A DNA stretch of 64,000 bases from Castor canadensis (GCF_047511655.1 NC_133392.1:162244542-162308541), one strand, 5' to 3'; positions 22,601 through 37,600 are shown, counted from the stretch's first letter. The notes: a model not told the origin generated them from the sequence alone. Made by a program: numbers and translations.

Positions 22601-25600
22601 CAAACCCACAGTACACGTACATGCAGGGGCTCTGATCTGTGTCCCCGTGCAGGTCCTCTGGTCAGTGTCACTCAGACTCTTCTCATAGAAGAAGTCCCTC
22701 CCACCCTGGCTGCCCCCCTCCCACCGTGGTAGCACTGAAGAGACACCTGCTCACCCTCCATAATACACTGGCCATACCTGGGACGGTGGGTGGCACCCTG
22801 GAGAGCTGCATCTCAGGATGGAAGAGGGACGAAGTGAGGTTCACCGTAGCTCTGAGCAGGAAGGCCTGGCAGCGTTTTGGCAAGTGTGCTGGGTCCCTCC
22901 TGGGCCTGAGGCCTGCATGGCCTGCTCAGGAAACTAAGAGAAGAATGAGAGGCCGGTAGCGGAGACAGCGTGACAGGGTCAGGGTGGGGTCCTGTGGTGA
23001 GGGGAACTGGATGTAGGAAGAGCCTTCTGTGGACACCACACGTCCTCGCCTCTGGTCGGCCAGTGCAGATGGGCTCTGCTTCTGAAACTGAGAAGGCCAA
23101 GGGCAGGTGGCCAGGCTGCCTTCAGCCCTCTTGGTGGACCACAGTGCTGACCCAGGCTCGTCCTGCCCTGCTTGCTGTGCTCCAGGGCAACTGTGGGCCG
23201 TCTTCAGGCTGCATCCAGACGCCTGCACATAGAGCTGGAGAACGAGAGAGACCTGCAGTCAAAAATCACAACCACACTGAAGGAGAGCGAGTAAGTCAGC
23301 CATTGCCTGGAAAGAACTAGCGCTGGGAGTCAGCCCTGGTGAGGCAGCAGGATGCAAGCCCAGAGCAGCGGTGGGCCAGGCCTAGTTTGAGGATGAAGAA
23401 TAGACTGGTATATTTTGTTCTTCACCTTCAAACTGCATAGAGATGCAGTGCCTGACAGGACCAACTTTCATATTTCTAAGTGTTCACCATCTTAGGAACA
23501 GCGAGATCCGTTTCTCACCCTCTCTCCTTGTCTCCTATGCTTGGTGCTTCCACAGGACAACCAGCACCATGGTTGAGGGCTTCTTGACTGGGGCTGTGGC
23601 TTCCTGCCAGTTACGAGGCCCTGGTTCCACAGGACAGAGACAGCTGCTTGATATTTTGGTGGTACTGGGGTTTGAACCCAGGGCCTTGCATTTGCTAGGC
23701 GGGCACTCTACCACTTGAACCAGTCCTTTTTTGCTTTTAGTTATTTTTCAGGTAGGGTCTGATGATTTTGCCTGGGGCGGGCCCCAGACTTACATCCTCC
23801 CGCCTGTGGCCTCCCACATAGCTGGGATCCCAGATGTGCACCACCATGCCTGGCTTATAGATTGAGATGGAGTTTGCCCAGGCTGGTGTCAAACTCAGAT
23901 CCTTCTAATCTCCACCTCCTGAGTAGCTGGGTTTACAGGTGTGAGCCACTGCACCTGGCCTAGCTGCAAAAGTTCTGTACTTTACTGGTCGGAGTTTGGG
24001 CTATAAGTATCAGTACCGCCTCTGGTAGATTTACACAGAAAGGGTATTTGCGCAGAATCTGAACAATTCACTGTTAACACGAGGAAGAGTTCCCCGGAGC
24101 CCTCAGCCCAACAAGCCACAGGACTGCTGCCTGGCCACTGGTCCAGATCACAGCCCTGCTGTTAGGTGACCAGCAGACAAGCTTGGGAGCTTTCCAGCCT
24201 GTGAGGGGGAAAGGTTCATGGAGAGCTAGAACACCTGCAGGCCACCCTGACCGTGAGCGCCACAGCCGCGGCTGTCGCTGCACACCATGGCCAGTCCTCA
24301 TGGTACCAAACACCCCATCCCCTTCCTCTGGTATAATGAATCACAATCCAAGCTGGTGTCCAGGGACCCATGGACTGAAGGGCAGAGCTGACCTCATGAT
24401 GCAGCCACATAAAAGGCAGGGTGGCACACAGCTAGAGAAGGTCAGTCCATCTGTGGCCCAGCGGGAATGCAGACACCTGGTGGGCACTTGGCACTTCCTC
24501 TCTCCACAGACCAGCACCAGGGCTGGCAAGATCCCTGGAGATCCTATCTCTGTTGGTTGCCATGACCACCCATTTGCTTCTAAAAAAGAAAACTAAACCT
24601 ATTTTTTTTTATTTTGAAGCAATGTGAAACTTAAGGAAGTGATACAAAAATGGCAGAGGCCAACCGTGGTTGTGCGTGCCTGTAATCCCAGCACTGAGGA
24701 GGCAGAAGCAGGAGGATTTCAAGTGTGAGGCCAACCTGGGCAACATACAGAAACCTGTCTCTGAAGGACCATGTGTCCCCTGGCCCGTGTCCCAGTGACA
24801 TTTCTTTGAAGGAAGAAGCCCCTCCTGGGTGGGGCATCTGGTTGTCTCAGGTCCTTCATCTCCCCAAGGCAAGAGAACCCTCAGCCTTCCCTGGTGCTGG
24901 TTTTGAGGATCCCAGGCCCATGAATGAATGTCCTCTATGGGTTGCCTCATTGTCAGCATCTTCTCAGGAGGCCACGATGGCCACTGGCCCCATCCTGGTG
25001 GGTGTGGGCAGAGTCTCCTCACTGCCCCCTTGGAAGCTGCAGTGCAGCCTGTGGGAGATGACTGGGGTCTGGGGAATCACATGGGTCTTGGAAGCCAGTG
25101 CTGGCACTGTGGACCTTGCTGCCCGAGTCAGGTGTGACAGGGCCATCAGAGGTGGTGTCTGACCCGCCATTCTTTCACATGTGAGCTGGCTCTCTCCCAT
25201 CGGCATGGGCTGGCTCTCCTTCACTCGGTCACTCACAGCCCTTTCTGTCATTGTTTATTTTGGCGCGCTGGCCACCCTGAATCTGGCAGTGGAACCCTTA
25301 GAACCAGCTCCTGGGTCGGCTGACGTGTGTCTGCCATCCTTTAAGCTCTTCCTGGCAGGGTAAGATGCCCCAGGTCCCCCTCATTCTTTGCTGCCCCAGT
25401 CTCGGGCCCAGCTATTTGTCCAAGGAGCCCTGGCTCCTCACGGTGACAAGTGGTTCTCAGGAGACAGGCAGGAATTGTGCCTGTGTCCTCCTGTCTGTCC
25501 ACATGGAGACCCACGCTCACGTCTGTGATCCAGGTTTCTCCTCCTCCCTCCTCCACAGGGAGACCTGCCTAGGTACCCAGACCACTCACGCACCCCTTCC

Positions 25601-28600
25601 CCCAGCCCTGACCCCTCACCTGCCTGTCCTCCTCACACAGACCATGTGGCATAGCTGCTGTTACCCTGCCTGGTTCCTTTTCTCTTGTTTTTTGTTTTTG
25701 GAGGTACTGGGGTTTGAAGCCAGGGTCTTGCACTTGCTCTACCACTGGAGCCGCTCTGCCAGCCCTTTTTGCTTCAGTTATTTCTTTGCATACCGTCTCC
25801 CATTTTCACCCCAAGCAGGAGTGCATCACCATGCCCAGCTTACTTGTTCAGATGAGGATCACACTAGCTTTTTCCCCAGGCAATACTCCTCCTCCTGAAT
25901 ACCTGGGATTACAGGCATGAATCACATGCCTGGCCTGTATTTTGTTTTTGAGATAGGGTCCCTCTAACATTGCCAGAGCTGGCCTTGAAGTTGAGCTCCT
26001 TCTGCCTCCAACCTAGATTATATGGGATTACAGCCATGTGCCACCGTGCCCACCTTTGTTTTCAATCAGCTTCATTTAGGTCTAATTTACATGCAATAAA
26101 AAGCCTCCCTAATTTCCCTGATGTATCTTTGGGCAGCACCCCACAGCCCCATCCAGGTGGCCTCTGGCCTGGTCCCCAACCCTATGGGTTAGATGCTTGT
26201 CTTTTAAGAGCTCTGGCCATCAGGACCCTTACAGCAGGCTAGCTGGTCCCTGTTCTAGGAGTTGCGCCCTACATGGCTGGGCTGCTTCTGAGAAGGGCAG
26301 TACTAGGCCCAGAAGCCCTGGTTCTGACACCCCTGCTGGGTCTCACTGGAAGCAGCACCCACTGCCTCTATAGCTGAGCTCTGTTGACCTGTGGGTGCTG
26401 GGCAGCTCTGTGGATCTGTGGGTGCTCAGCAGTTCTATGACAAGGTGACTCACACCTGTAATCCTAGCTACTTGGGAGGTGAAGACGGGAAGAATTGCCA
26501 TTGCAAAAAGTTAACAAGACCCCATCTCAACAAAGAAGTGGGGGGTAGTGTTTCAAGCTTGCAATCCCAACTAGGCATAGGTGGTATTGTGACCTGAGGC
26601 TGGCCCTGGGCAAAAATGAGACCCTACCTGAGACATTACTAAAAGCAAAAATTGGCTTAAGTGGCAGAGCACCTGCCTAGCAAGCGTGAGGTCCTAAGAG
26701 TCAAACCCCGGTACTACCAAAAAAAGAAAAAGATAAGCCAGAAACATCCCTGAGTTGTTCAGGGAGCTCAAGGGGTGCTGTGCTCTCGACAGTCAATGAC
26801 AGATTCACCCAAGACCAGAGGTTAGCCAGGTCCCTTGTTGTCCAGCCAAGGACCAGCCTTAGCCCTGGGCAGGGCTGGTGAACCCCACCCCCTGGCATTT
26901 GAAGACTCGGGGATGGCATTGTTGGCATTGGTAACACTGGTAGCTCCAGGGGTTCTCCAGCCCTGCAGAAGATAGTCACAGCCACCCTCCCAAACGCCCA
27001 CCATGGCTAGCTGACCCAGTGCTCAGCCCAGTGAGTGCCCAAGGGCACATAGGAAGTGTAGGGCCAGACTGTAGCCCAGGCTGGAGTTGCTGTGACTGTG
27101 ATCTTCCTAAGGTTGGAGGCGAGGCAGCGGGACTTTTGTCTCCAATTTGTTAGGCCAAGGGGGCCCTTGGAGGAGGGAGCTGACCTGTTGGTGGTAGTGT
27201 CCATCATCCACCTGGAATATTTGTCACACTTTAGTGCCAGGCCTCCCCAGATCCCCCGGGTGGCTGCTCCACAGAGGGCCAGCTCTGAGTCTTCAACCCC
27301 AGTACCACCATAAACAGCAAGTGGCCCCTTGTTTGCAAGGAACACCGTGTGGCACATTGAAATGGAGAAGAGACAGTTTGAGGATGTCAGGAAGTATAAC
27401 CAAGAGGAAGCAGAGGCCAGGGACAGGTGTCTCCAGGCGCGTGCAGTCCAGCAGCTCTACAAGGAGGAGGAGGCCTTGGGAAAGGCAGAGAGGAACCGAC
27501 TGCTGAGAGCCCGGTAAGTGGCACCCATGCCTGCTCCGTGGTCCCAGCCTGGCTCCTGCCATGTTCTCTGCCTTCCCTATCAGGGCTTCCCAGATCCAGC
27601 TCACAGCCACTCTCTGCATCTGTCCCACTGGCCCTGTCCAGGCTCCCTGCCACTCCCAGGCTGAGTACTAAGTGCCCACAGACGCCAGGGACCAGCATCC
27701 CTGAACAAGCAACCCCTGCTTCCTCCACTCCCTCTTCCCTCCCCAGCCAGACTGCTCTCTGGCTGCTCTGCCACCCTAAGCCTTGGAGTGCAATCCATAC
27801 ATGAGCCATGGAGCAGCCCCTGCCTCCTGCTCAGCCACCTGCCAGACATGTCCCCTAGGGTCTCAGGACTGTTGGATCCTGCCCTCCGCAGCCCTAGAGA
27901 AAGTCTCTCTCCTCTGGATCCCCCAGGCTTGCGCTGCACACCTGGCTTCCCCACCCCCCTCATTATGGGTCCCGACTTTCGCCCAACAGTCAGCTTCCTC
28001 CTGACTCTACCCCATCCCCCATTGTGCCAGCTCACTGCCACATGTACTGCTCCCTGTGTGGCTAACCCTGGCTGTAGACGCTTGGAGTCCTCGCCCCACC
28101 CTTCCTCCTGGTCCCTGGTCTCTTCTCTCCCTTAAACGCAATCTCTCTTGTTCTCTTCCCCTCCCAGGCCTTTGCCAAGCCCAGACCAAACCCCACTTTT
28201 GGAGGCTCCCTCACTCTGGAGCCCCCAGCAGCACTTCCTTTAACATCTGTGTCACCTGTAGTGTCAACCCTTCACAGTGTTCCCCAATCCTGGCCTCACC
28301 CGAGCCTTGCAGGATGGACACTGAGTGCAGGAGTCCCAGTATAGATGTCCTGTGACACTGCGCTATCTGTCCTCTGCCCCGTACTGCTGCAGGAAGTCCA
28401 CACACATGCAGAAGGAGCTGGGGCTCAGACACCAGAAGCTGGTGGAAGACGCCCAGAAAAACCACAAGGTTGCAGTGAAGTTCCTGAAGGCCTCCCTGGG
28501 ACGGTGCGTTCCCTCTCCAATCTTCCTTGTCGATGCCTCTGAGGAATCCAAGAATGCAAGCCCCTCGATTTCATTTTGAGATTCCCCAGTATTTAAATTA

Positions 28601-31600
28601 AGTTATCCCCTAATCATCAGAAACCAGAAGATCTGCAGTTCTAGTTCTGAGCTGCCACTGGTTTTTGGAAGAGGACGATGGGACACAGCAAGGCCCTGTG
28701 GTCAAGACAATGCACTCTCAGCCATGTGTCCTCCTGACCTGGCCCTGGGCGACAGGGCCTCTCCATTTACCTTTGTGGTGTTGTCGCTCATTACTTCCTG
28801 GGTGGAAGTGACCAGTGTCTAAGGCTGCCACAGCTCTCTGTAATCACCAGGTTACTCGCAGGAGTCCCTACTAAAAACGTACACCTCTCTCCAGAATTCG
28901 AGAGCGAGAGCAGAAGGAGGAGATGGAGTCCCGCGAGCAGATGAAACGGCGTATGGACGCCGTGCTGGCTCTGAAGAACAGTATCACTGCCAACCGGGTA
29001 GGCACGGTTGTGCCCCAGTGCCCGCCTCATCCAGGCGGGCACGGGCCCTGCTTCTTGAGGGCTCCCGTCAAGGGCTGACCAGCCCGCTTAGACACTCCCT
29101 GCAGGGTCACTGAGCCTCCATCACAGGCTTCCTTTCTGCCCAGGTCCAGTGAGGTTCATGTGGTCCTGGGGGTAGAGGAGAACGTGATGTGGCTCTCTCA
29201 CTGGGGACACCGTCCTTCTCTGGCTGTCACAGCTCTAAATGTGACATGACCACATGCCTTCAGTACCACCACGTAGCCTAGGAGAGCACAAGGCCTTGTG
29301 CTAGGGCCGGGGCCAGGGTCAGGAAGGAAGGTGGTTCAGGGACTGGTGAGGCACAGTGCCCTAAAGGCTTAGAGGGAAGGTACTGCGGGGGGTGGGGGGG
29401 GGACCACACGCCCAGACACTCCGACAACCCCACACCGGCTCCAGGGGCCCCCAGGGCTGTGCCTTGGAGCGTTTTGGCTGTCTGCAAACTGTCTGCAGTG
29501 GGATCCCCAGGAGGTGGCATTGATCTAAGGGCACCCGTTCCAAGGACAGGTCTGCCTCTATGTGGACGGGAGCGTGTGCTGGTGCTGTGGCTTCAGTGTT
29601 CCCTCTTCCTAGGAAACACTGCGGAAGTTTCAGGCCTGGGGCCAGGCCAGGGCAGCTGTGGCTGAGCAGAAGGCCCAAGCCGAGAAGGAGGTGATCCTGG
29701 CCCAGGGCGGGGATGCATTCAAGCATCTTTCCTGTCAACGCCGGCGCCAGGAGCTGGAGGCCCAAAGACGGTGAGGGCTGGGAGACTGGGGGGCACCCCC
29801 GCCTAGGCAGTGGGTGCAGGGAGAATGGGGGCTCCACCATCACAATGAGCAAAGCTGATTGCCCAGGCCTCCCACCACAAGCTGCTGTGGGATATGGAAA
29901 GAGGGTTCCAGTACTCCCCACCTTGCTCTGGTCCCCTTCTTCACCTTGACTGAGATCCACCCTGGCCGATCACCCCAACTCCTCCCTCCATGCCCTGCTG
30001 CCAGCCCTGCCCCTCTGCCCCCTGTGCCCTTTCCAGCCCCTGGCACCACAGCCCTCTGCAGAGCCACTCTGCCCAGCTGTGGGAGTCTCTAGGAGCACAC
30101 GGTCCTGGACTGGGGACTTCTTTCCTCATTTCAATCCACTTGGCTTCCTGGTGGGACAGCAGCAGGTTCCTGGGCCCTTGTGGCCCTCTCCTCCTTGGGT
30201 GCTGCCCAGGGCTTGTCCTTCACACATTGCCTTCTGGCTTCATTGTCTGGTCTCCCCAGATCAGTGCCCACTGCTGCCTCCTCCACCCCCTCCATGTGGG
30301 TGTGTTTCCAAAGAGGCCGCCTCCTGTCTGTCCTTGTACCTTGCACGCGATGCTCCAGTAATTTCCATTTAGCCCACCCTCTTGGTGCCTCTGCCTGAAG
30401 CTGTCCTCATCCTGGAGGGCCCAGCTTTTTTCTCCCCAATCCTGGACCCCTACTGGTCACTGAAGAGTCTGTGTGGTGGGGAGCATGTGATCCTTTCACC
30501 AGGGACATCGTCCTTCTCTGGCTGTCATAGCTGTGAGTGCAATACCGCTGCGCACCTGCAGTCACCACCAGGGTTTTGCTGCTGCCTGTCTGGCTGTCCA
30601 CATTGTGTCTGGGCAGGCCTGGCAGTGCCCAGTGAAAAGTCACTGGGGTACATGAGTGAGTATGCGAGTGAATGAGTGTGTGAGTAAGAGTGTTGAGTGA
30701 AAAAGTGAGTGAACAAGTGTATGAGTGAATGAGTGAGTTAGTGAGCAGGTGTGTGGGCTATTGGCTGGGTGAGTGAGTGAGTGAGTGAGTGATGGGTAGA
30801 TTGGGCCAGGCCAGGCAGAGAAGAACTGGACAAGGCAGGGTTGGAGTTGGAGTCTAACGTCTCTGGCCTGGCAGCCCTGCTAGGGGTCATGTGTCTTGCT
30901 CTACCTGGGGGCCAGGGTTCACCCAAGACCAAATGTTCCTGCCTCAGAGCACCACTAGGCTGAACCTGAGCTCCTGGACAGGGGCCAGAGAAGGTTGAAC
31001 AAGCTAGTGGCCATCCAGGCACCAGCCTGTGGGTGCCAAGAAGTGATATGTGGCTCCTTCCCCCAGGGCCTTCGAGGAAGAGCAAAAACTCCGGAGGCAG
31101 GAGATTGTGAGTAAGATTTTAAAAGAAGAAGCCGAGGAAGAAAACCGGAAGAAGAAACAGCATCCATCACCTGCCAAAACCACTAACCGAAAGACTCTGA
31201 GAGACAAGACTTGGAGTTACATCTCCGACTTTTGTGAGGGGAAGACAAACGTCTCCACTTACACACAGGCAAGCAAGGCGCTACCTGCGGGTGCAGGTGG
31301 GATGAGCCCCAAGCCCAGTGTGAAGGAGGCCGTGCTCAGAGCTCTCAGCCTTAGCGGAGTGACTTCTCTATAGGATTGGGACAAGCCCTCACCTGTTCCG
31401 AGGTACAGAGTAGGGTCAGCCCTGTGTGGGGCCTGTGTGCCACTGAGTCCACAGCAAGCCATCACTGCTACCAGGAGTCCCTCATACCTCCTTTCACCCT
31501 GGTCTCACTCACACCAAGGGCCTGCTCTATAGGGCCTGTGTAGGCGACACCCCGGGCTGGGGATTTACTTCTAGTTCATCTTTCCCTGAGGGTGTGGGCA

Positions 31601-34600
31601 GGGATGGCCCCTCCTGAGTCCAGTTCCCTACATCAGCCACTGCCCCAGTCTGCCTGGTACAGCCCTTTGTGGGGTCTTCCTGTGCATCTAGTGCACCATA
31701 GAAGGCCTTTTCCTGTTTCAGGAATTTTAGGTCTGTCTGTTCCAGGCTCCCTGTGTGTCTGTGAGTCGCTCCCCTCAGCCTCGCCCCTCAAAACCCATGT
31801 TCCTGGCCCTTCCTTCACACCTTCCCTCCCTTAGGGAGTACGCCCCCAGAAGGTCACCCCACATTTCTGCACTGCAGCCTCAGCCCCTTCTGCTAGGAGC
31901 AGGTCCCATCCTCTGTCCTCCAGGCCATGGTGCCCACTGCAGGCCTGGCACAGAGCCCAAGCATTCAGATGAGGTCTGAGCCCCCAGTCAGTTCTAGGAA
32001 CCCCTCCTGGGGTTCACATGGGGCTCTGCCAGGCCTGGGGGTTATCAGTGGGAATTTGAGGTAGTATACACCAGAGGAGGGGGTGGGGGGGATCATAGCA
32101 CATCCACCCATCAGAATGATTTCCTATCAACAGAAATATCTGGGACTGCTTTATAAGCACAAAGCCATGAGTTCAAACCCCAGTCCCACCAAAAAAAAAA
32201 AAAAAAGAGCTGAGCATTGTAGCACAGCGTTTGGGAGGGTACAGACAGACGTGTTAAATTCTAAGTGGAAAAGTTACAAAGCTCTGTGTGCCATCCTCTC
32301 TGTAAAGAGCAGAAGAACAGGAAGAATGATGTGAGCCGTCAGAGGCCGAGTGGGCTTTCATCTCTTCCTGCCCATCTGCGCCTTCACCACGTCCACAATG
32401 ACCACGTCTTGCTCATCTCTCTTCTGCCCACAGGAGTATGGAGCCACAGCACGCCCTGAGCCCTCTTGGCTCCTGACAGCCCTCTCCAGCGAGTCCGTGC
32501 AGGCCAACCTGGGGGCCAATGCAGAGGAGGAAACGCTGGCTGAGCCAGAGATCCCCGGGCTTTGGAGTGAAGACTACAAGCAGTACCAGGTGACAGCTTT
32601 CCTCTGTCAGGTCCTTGCCACACCTGGTCTGTGCCCTTCCTTGCTGTGCCTCCCTACTCAGCCACTGCCCAACCATCTCCTTCCTCCAAACCCCAGGCCC
32701 CACTCTCCTTCCCAGAGCCCCCAGGTATCTGGCCTGTTCCTGTTGATCCAAAACCCCCCTTCCCGTCACCGGGGCTTCAGTGGTCAATGACACCACACAC
32801 TGCTGTGGGTGGCTAAGGACAGAAGGGCCCGAAGGTTGTCCTGCGTCAGTCTGCTTATTATCAGGGAGACATTCCTAGAAAAAGGCATGAGCTCAAACTT
32901 CCTTCAACAGCCCTTTTCAAGAAATGCATCCCATCCAGAGCACTTGCTCCTTTGGATTGCTGAGGAGAGGCACCAGCTGTGGGTCTGTCCCCCAGCTCAT
33001 TCCCCTCTGCTTTGTGGGTTTCCATCGCTGCTAGGCAAATCTATTTAATTCTGCTGGTTCAGAAGAAGCAGCAGACAAGACAGGCCAGGCTGACCATTCC
33101 ACTCAACCAGGAGGGAGGGAGGTGGTGGGCACAGTCAGGCACCAGGCACTTTCCACCCCAGAGAGCCAGGGGAAGACCACCTGGTGACCAGGTATGGGCA
33201 GCCAGGGTCAGAAAGAGAATCTCGGGTCTGTCTTGAAGTATAACTTTTCCAGCTGCTAGCGTCAGCTCACAGAGTGGCCGTGCATCTGGCCGAGAGCAGT
33301 TCTCACTCCTACGGCCACTCGAGAAAAGTGCTTCCTGCAGAACTTTTCAGAAACCTTCTCTCGTCCTGACCCAACGATCCAGAACATTTCCCCTGGGCCA
33401 TTCCTTCCCAGAAGTCTGCCTGAGTCCTGGGTATTTCCTTTTCCTTTCATTTTTCTTTCTCTGAAACACGGGACCCTGCCAGGTCCGTGGGCCAGGATGA
33501 AGCTGGGGCCCCTTGAAGTAACTCCTGGAGTCCTTCCCTGCTCTGCTGGTGCCCACAGGCTCGGCCTTGAACCAGCATGGACCTTTGTCTTTGTGAACCT
33601 AAGGTGCCCAAGGAGGAGGTGGACCGAAAGCCCGTGGGCGGGACCAAAATGGATAAGGACATCCTGGCCCGCACCGTGGAGCAGCTGCGCAGCGGGGTGG
33701 TCCACAAGCAGGTGGTGTCCGGGCGGGAGTTCAAAGGCCGCCCCTTCAACAGCAAGCCCGAGCTCATCCACTTCAAGGTGAGCCTGCCCCACAGTCAACG
33801 AAGGTGTGACTGGGTAGTTGCCTGCGAGGCCCCTTCTACCCGGGCAGATCCCAGCATCATATGAGGCAGCCCCAGGGAGTCCAACCCCACTGACTTGCCG
33901 GCCAAGGTCACCGGGCGCAGAGGGGCAGGGTGAGGCTGAGACCGGCCACCTGCACTTCCGTTCTTTCTCCTACCCCGCTGGACCCCAGGATGCCCCTGCT
34001 GTGGGTGACAAAGTTCTTAACAAGACAGACTCCTCAGCACGCCCTTTGTGAACCCTGGGGGGCCCTCCTCAATTCAGGGGAACCCTCCCTGGGGACCTCT
34101 CCCTAGTCAGTGCAAGGTCCCAAGCAGCACCCGGAGGAAAAGTGGCAGGAAGGCCACTGCCACAGCTCCCCTGACCTGCTCTGAGGCTGCTGCCCGGGGC
34201 CTGGGCTCGTGGCGTCTCCTCCAACTTCTCCAGGACTTTGACGTTGGCAAGGTGTACAAGAAGAAGGTCACGTTGATCAACGCCACCTACACCATTAACT
34301 ACTGCAAGCTGGTGGGCGTGGACGAGGACCTGCGAGACTTCATCCACATCGAGTGAGGCTCAGACTGCAGAGTTTGGGCGGAAGCCCTGGGGTCCACTTT
34401 CCGTGGAGTTTTGGGAGGTGGCTCCTCCACCCCCTCAGGTTGAGGTCATTGAGCCCAGCCCTGTCCCCCTCCGTGCACGCGCACGGCCCAGCTGCCCAAC
34501 CTCCCTCTCGCTCTCACGTTGGTGAGAGGCAGCTGGCACGCCGGTCACTGCGACAAAGTCAGCCTCTGGGTTATTTTCCTCCGTGGAGACTCTGCTTTGG

Positions 34601-37600
34601 CGGGTTTTGGGCGTTCCTTGACAGCCCTTCGAGTCTGTCGTTTTCTGCTTTTCCATTTTATTTTGCCCCCTTTGCTGTGTTTTCTGTGGTGCTTCTCTCG
34701 GCTCCTGTTCCTCAGCACTGGCCTTGGATTTTCTTGTTGTTTTTCCTCAGTCAGGGTCTTGCTATGTAGCCCAGGCTATCCTTGAACTTGGATCCTTCTG
34801 CCTCAGCCTCCTGAGTGCCGTGCCTGGCTCACAGACAGCTTTGGAGGCCCAGGATGACTTTTTCGTGTCTCTTAGCACGGTCCGCTTGGGCAGGACGCTA
34901 ACCCACCCTCTCTGCTCAGGCTCCAGGGGCGACTTTCTCCCCCCGCCCCCGCCAGCATGGCCTCCCAAGGCTGCTCCTGTGGGTGCAGCCCACAGCGCTG
35001 GCCTGGGGCTCTCGGTGCTCTCAGTGCAAGAGGACTGTCTGTCTGTCCTCTTGGGTGCCGAGTGGAAGTTGGTCATAGGACCTTTCTTTCCCTTTCCCTA
35101 CAATTTTCCAGAATTGAGCTGCCCTCAAGGCTTGCCTGAGGAGTGCTCTGGAAGCTGATGTCCGCTTCCTCCCTTCTGGTCATGCTGACCCGTGTGCTCT
35201 TCGCCCGCCGTCTTCCTGGGGGTGTATACAGGGCCAGGTTGGTGGTCTCTGTTACCTCAGCTACCCCATCCCTCCTCCCCAGGCTGGATTCGAATTTCTC
35301 TCGGGACCTGGAGGGAATTTCTCGTTCCTGCCTCCTGGTTTCTGCTGCTGCCATGGTCATGATTCCCTCATAGGCTCCCCGATTTCTGCCCAGCCGCTTT
35401 CAACCTGTCCTCCTTAGGGTCCTGCTGCCCGTCCAGCTGGTTGATTTGTCTTGCTCTTATTATGCCTCTTGGAGCTGAAGGCCAGGCCTCTCCCCAAGCC
35501 CCTGCTCCTTCCAGGGAAATCTTCCCGTCACCCCGATGCCCCGGTGTTCACACTCCATCCTGCTCCTCGGGCAGCGTGCAGTGTCGCCAGCTCCCGTGTT
35601 CAGCTGTGTCTGACCAGCTGTTGGAGTTGCTGACTGTGCGTCTCGTCTCGGTGCTGTGTTTCTCATTTCTAAGCTCTCCAAGTTCCGTTTCAGATGAGCT
35701 GGCATTTCTTAACAGCGTCTTCTTCTTCTCATGTCTGCGATTCTCTATTTATGTCTTTAACCATTTTAATTACACATCTTTTAAAAGCTCCGCTTCATAG
35801 TTCTTGCCATTCCTGGAGCTGGGCCCTGCTCTTTGCTGGCTCGGTTCTCGTGTCCCGTGCTTTTGTGAAAGATCTTGGATTCCGACGCTCTCACCTTGGG
35901 ACTGCTTCCTGGGGGTTCTGTGTTGTAGTCTGGCATCAAGAAAAGAAATTTTATCTTGTTCATTTCCAAACTAAGCAAATTAGGTAAGAACCCAACTTTG
36001 TGAACATAGACCTGGTGTTCACAATAGGACTTCTGTGGAGAGACTCTTCATCTCACCCAGAATCCAGTTAGCCAAGACAGACTAACTCCCAGCTCCCCTC
36101 TCTGAAGCTGGGGCTTTTTCTGGGTGACTGGGGCCCACCGCCCATCTCCCCAAGTTGTTTCTATTTTGAGGGGGGGTTTCTGGCAGTACTGGATTTTGAA
36201 CTCAGGACCTTCAGATTGCTAGGCAAGCACTCTACCACTTGAGCCATGCCACCAGCCTCCACTTTGGTATTAAAATCCAGCATCTTTGGTCCCAGGCCTG
36301 GTGCATGTCCCTGGGGGAGCCAGTCCCACTGACTCCACAGCTCTCATCCCTCGGGAGTTGGCCCCCAGGACCTTGCCTCACTCGCTCACTGCTCACTCAC
36401 TGGCCAGACATTCAAAGGTCACTTTAGTATGTCCTGTCCACTGAGGACTGGGGTCAGCAGAGAAACCAGCAGACCCAGAGCTGCTCGTTGGCCAGGGCAT
36501 CTGAGCAGATGGGAGGGCAGGAATCCAAGGGCCCTGTGAGAGGTGCGGCGAGCACCCACCTTCCATAGTGACCTGACCACCATTGTTCTGTGGATGGTTC
36601 TGCTGACAGCTTTGACCCCCCAGGCCGCATGTCAGCCGGAATGTCCTGCGAAGTGCTGGTCACCTTCAAGCCCATGGTAAGTCACAGGGCCCCTGTTTTT
36701 GCTGTTTCATCCAAAAATGTTCAGCCTCATCCTGACATGCTAGGCGGCATTACAAGGTGGCTGTCTAGTTCACTAGCCAGCGGGTGTGGCACCTCGTGCT
36801 CTCATGCACTTGGGGCTCAGTGTGGTGTGGAACCTGTTTCCACAGACCCTGCTCACGTGAGGCCCCTCTTGAGATGCATTCTGGGAACTCCTTCCCTGGG
36901 ACCCACATGGCGGGTGGCAGGCAGGCCCAGGCTCCTTAACTGGGCATTGCAGATGTTTATGGCAGTCAGGGTTGTTTTATTTTTTAGATAAATAAAGACC
37001 TGGAAGGAAATGTTTCATTCTTGGCACAGACAGGCGGATTTGCCATTCCACTGAAATGTTCGACAAAAAAATGTTCCGTAAGTTTGAAGCTGTGTGCTGG
37101 CACTTCTCCATGGCTCCAGAGGACTGTACCCCTGGAGTGTGGGTGCCGAGGGGCACGGGGCCTGAGTTCCACCACAGGCCTTGGTCTAGTGGCAGCTGAG
37201 GACAGGCCCAACCTGGGCCTTGGGTGGAAAAGGTGAGGTGTTCTGCAAAGAAGAGAGCTGGAAAATCCTAGACTAATCCTGCCCTGTGTGGGGACCAGAC
37301 TCAGGGTCCGTGGGTCAGAGGAAACCTTAGGACCATCTGAGGAGACCCCAGTCCTTTCTGCAGCTCTGTGGTGTTTGAACTAAGACAATGTTGAAACATA
37401 ATGAAAAGCAGAAAGAATGGTAAAATGAATCTCTGTATACCCGCCACCACAACCCGTATCGTCACACTACCACCTTTTTTTTTTTTTTTGTGGTCCTGGG
37501 GTTTGAACTCAGGTCCTACATCTTGAGGCTTTGAACCACGATCCTCCTGAACTCTGCCTCCTGAGTAGCTAGGATTAGAAGCGTGAGCCACTGGCACCGG

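Noticed and set aside
30640-30800. Array resembling a CRISPR or other spaced repeat
   Set aside because: It is a simple tetranucleotide microsatellite without spacers.
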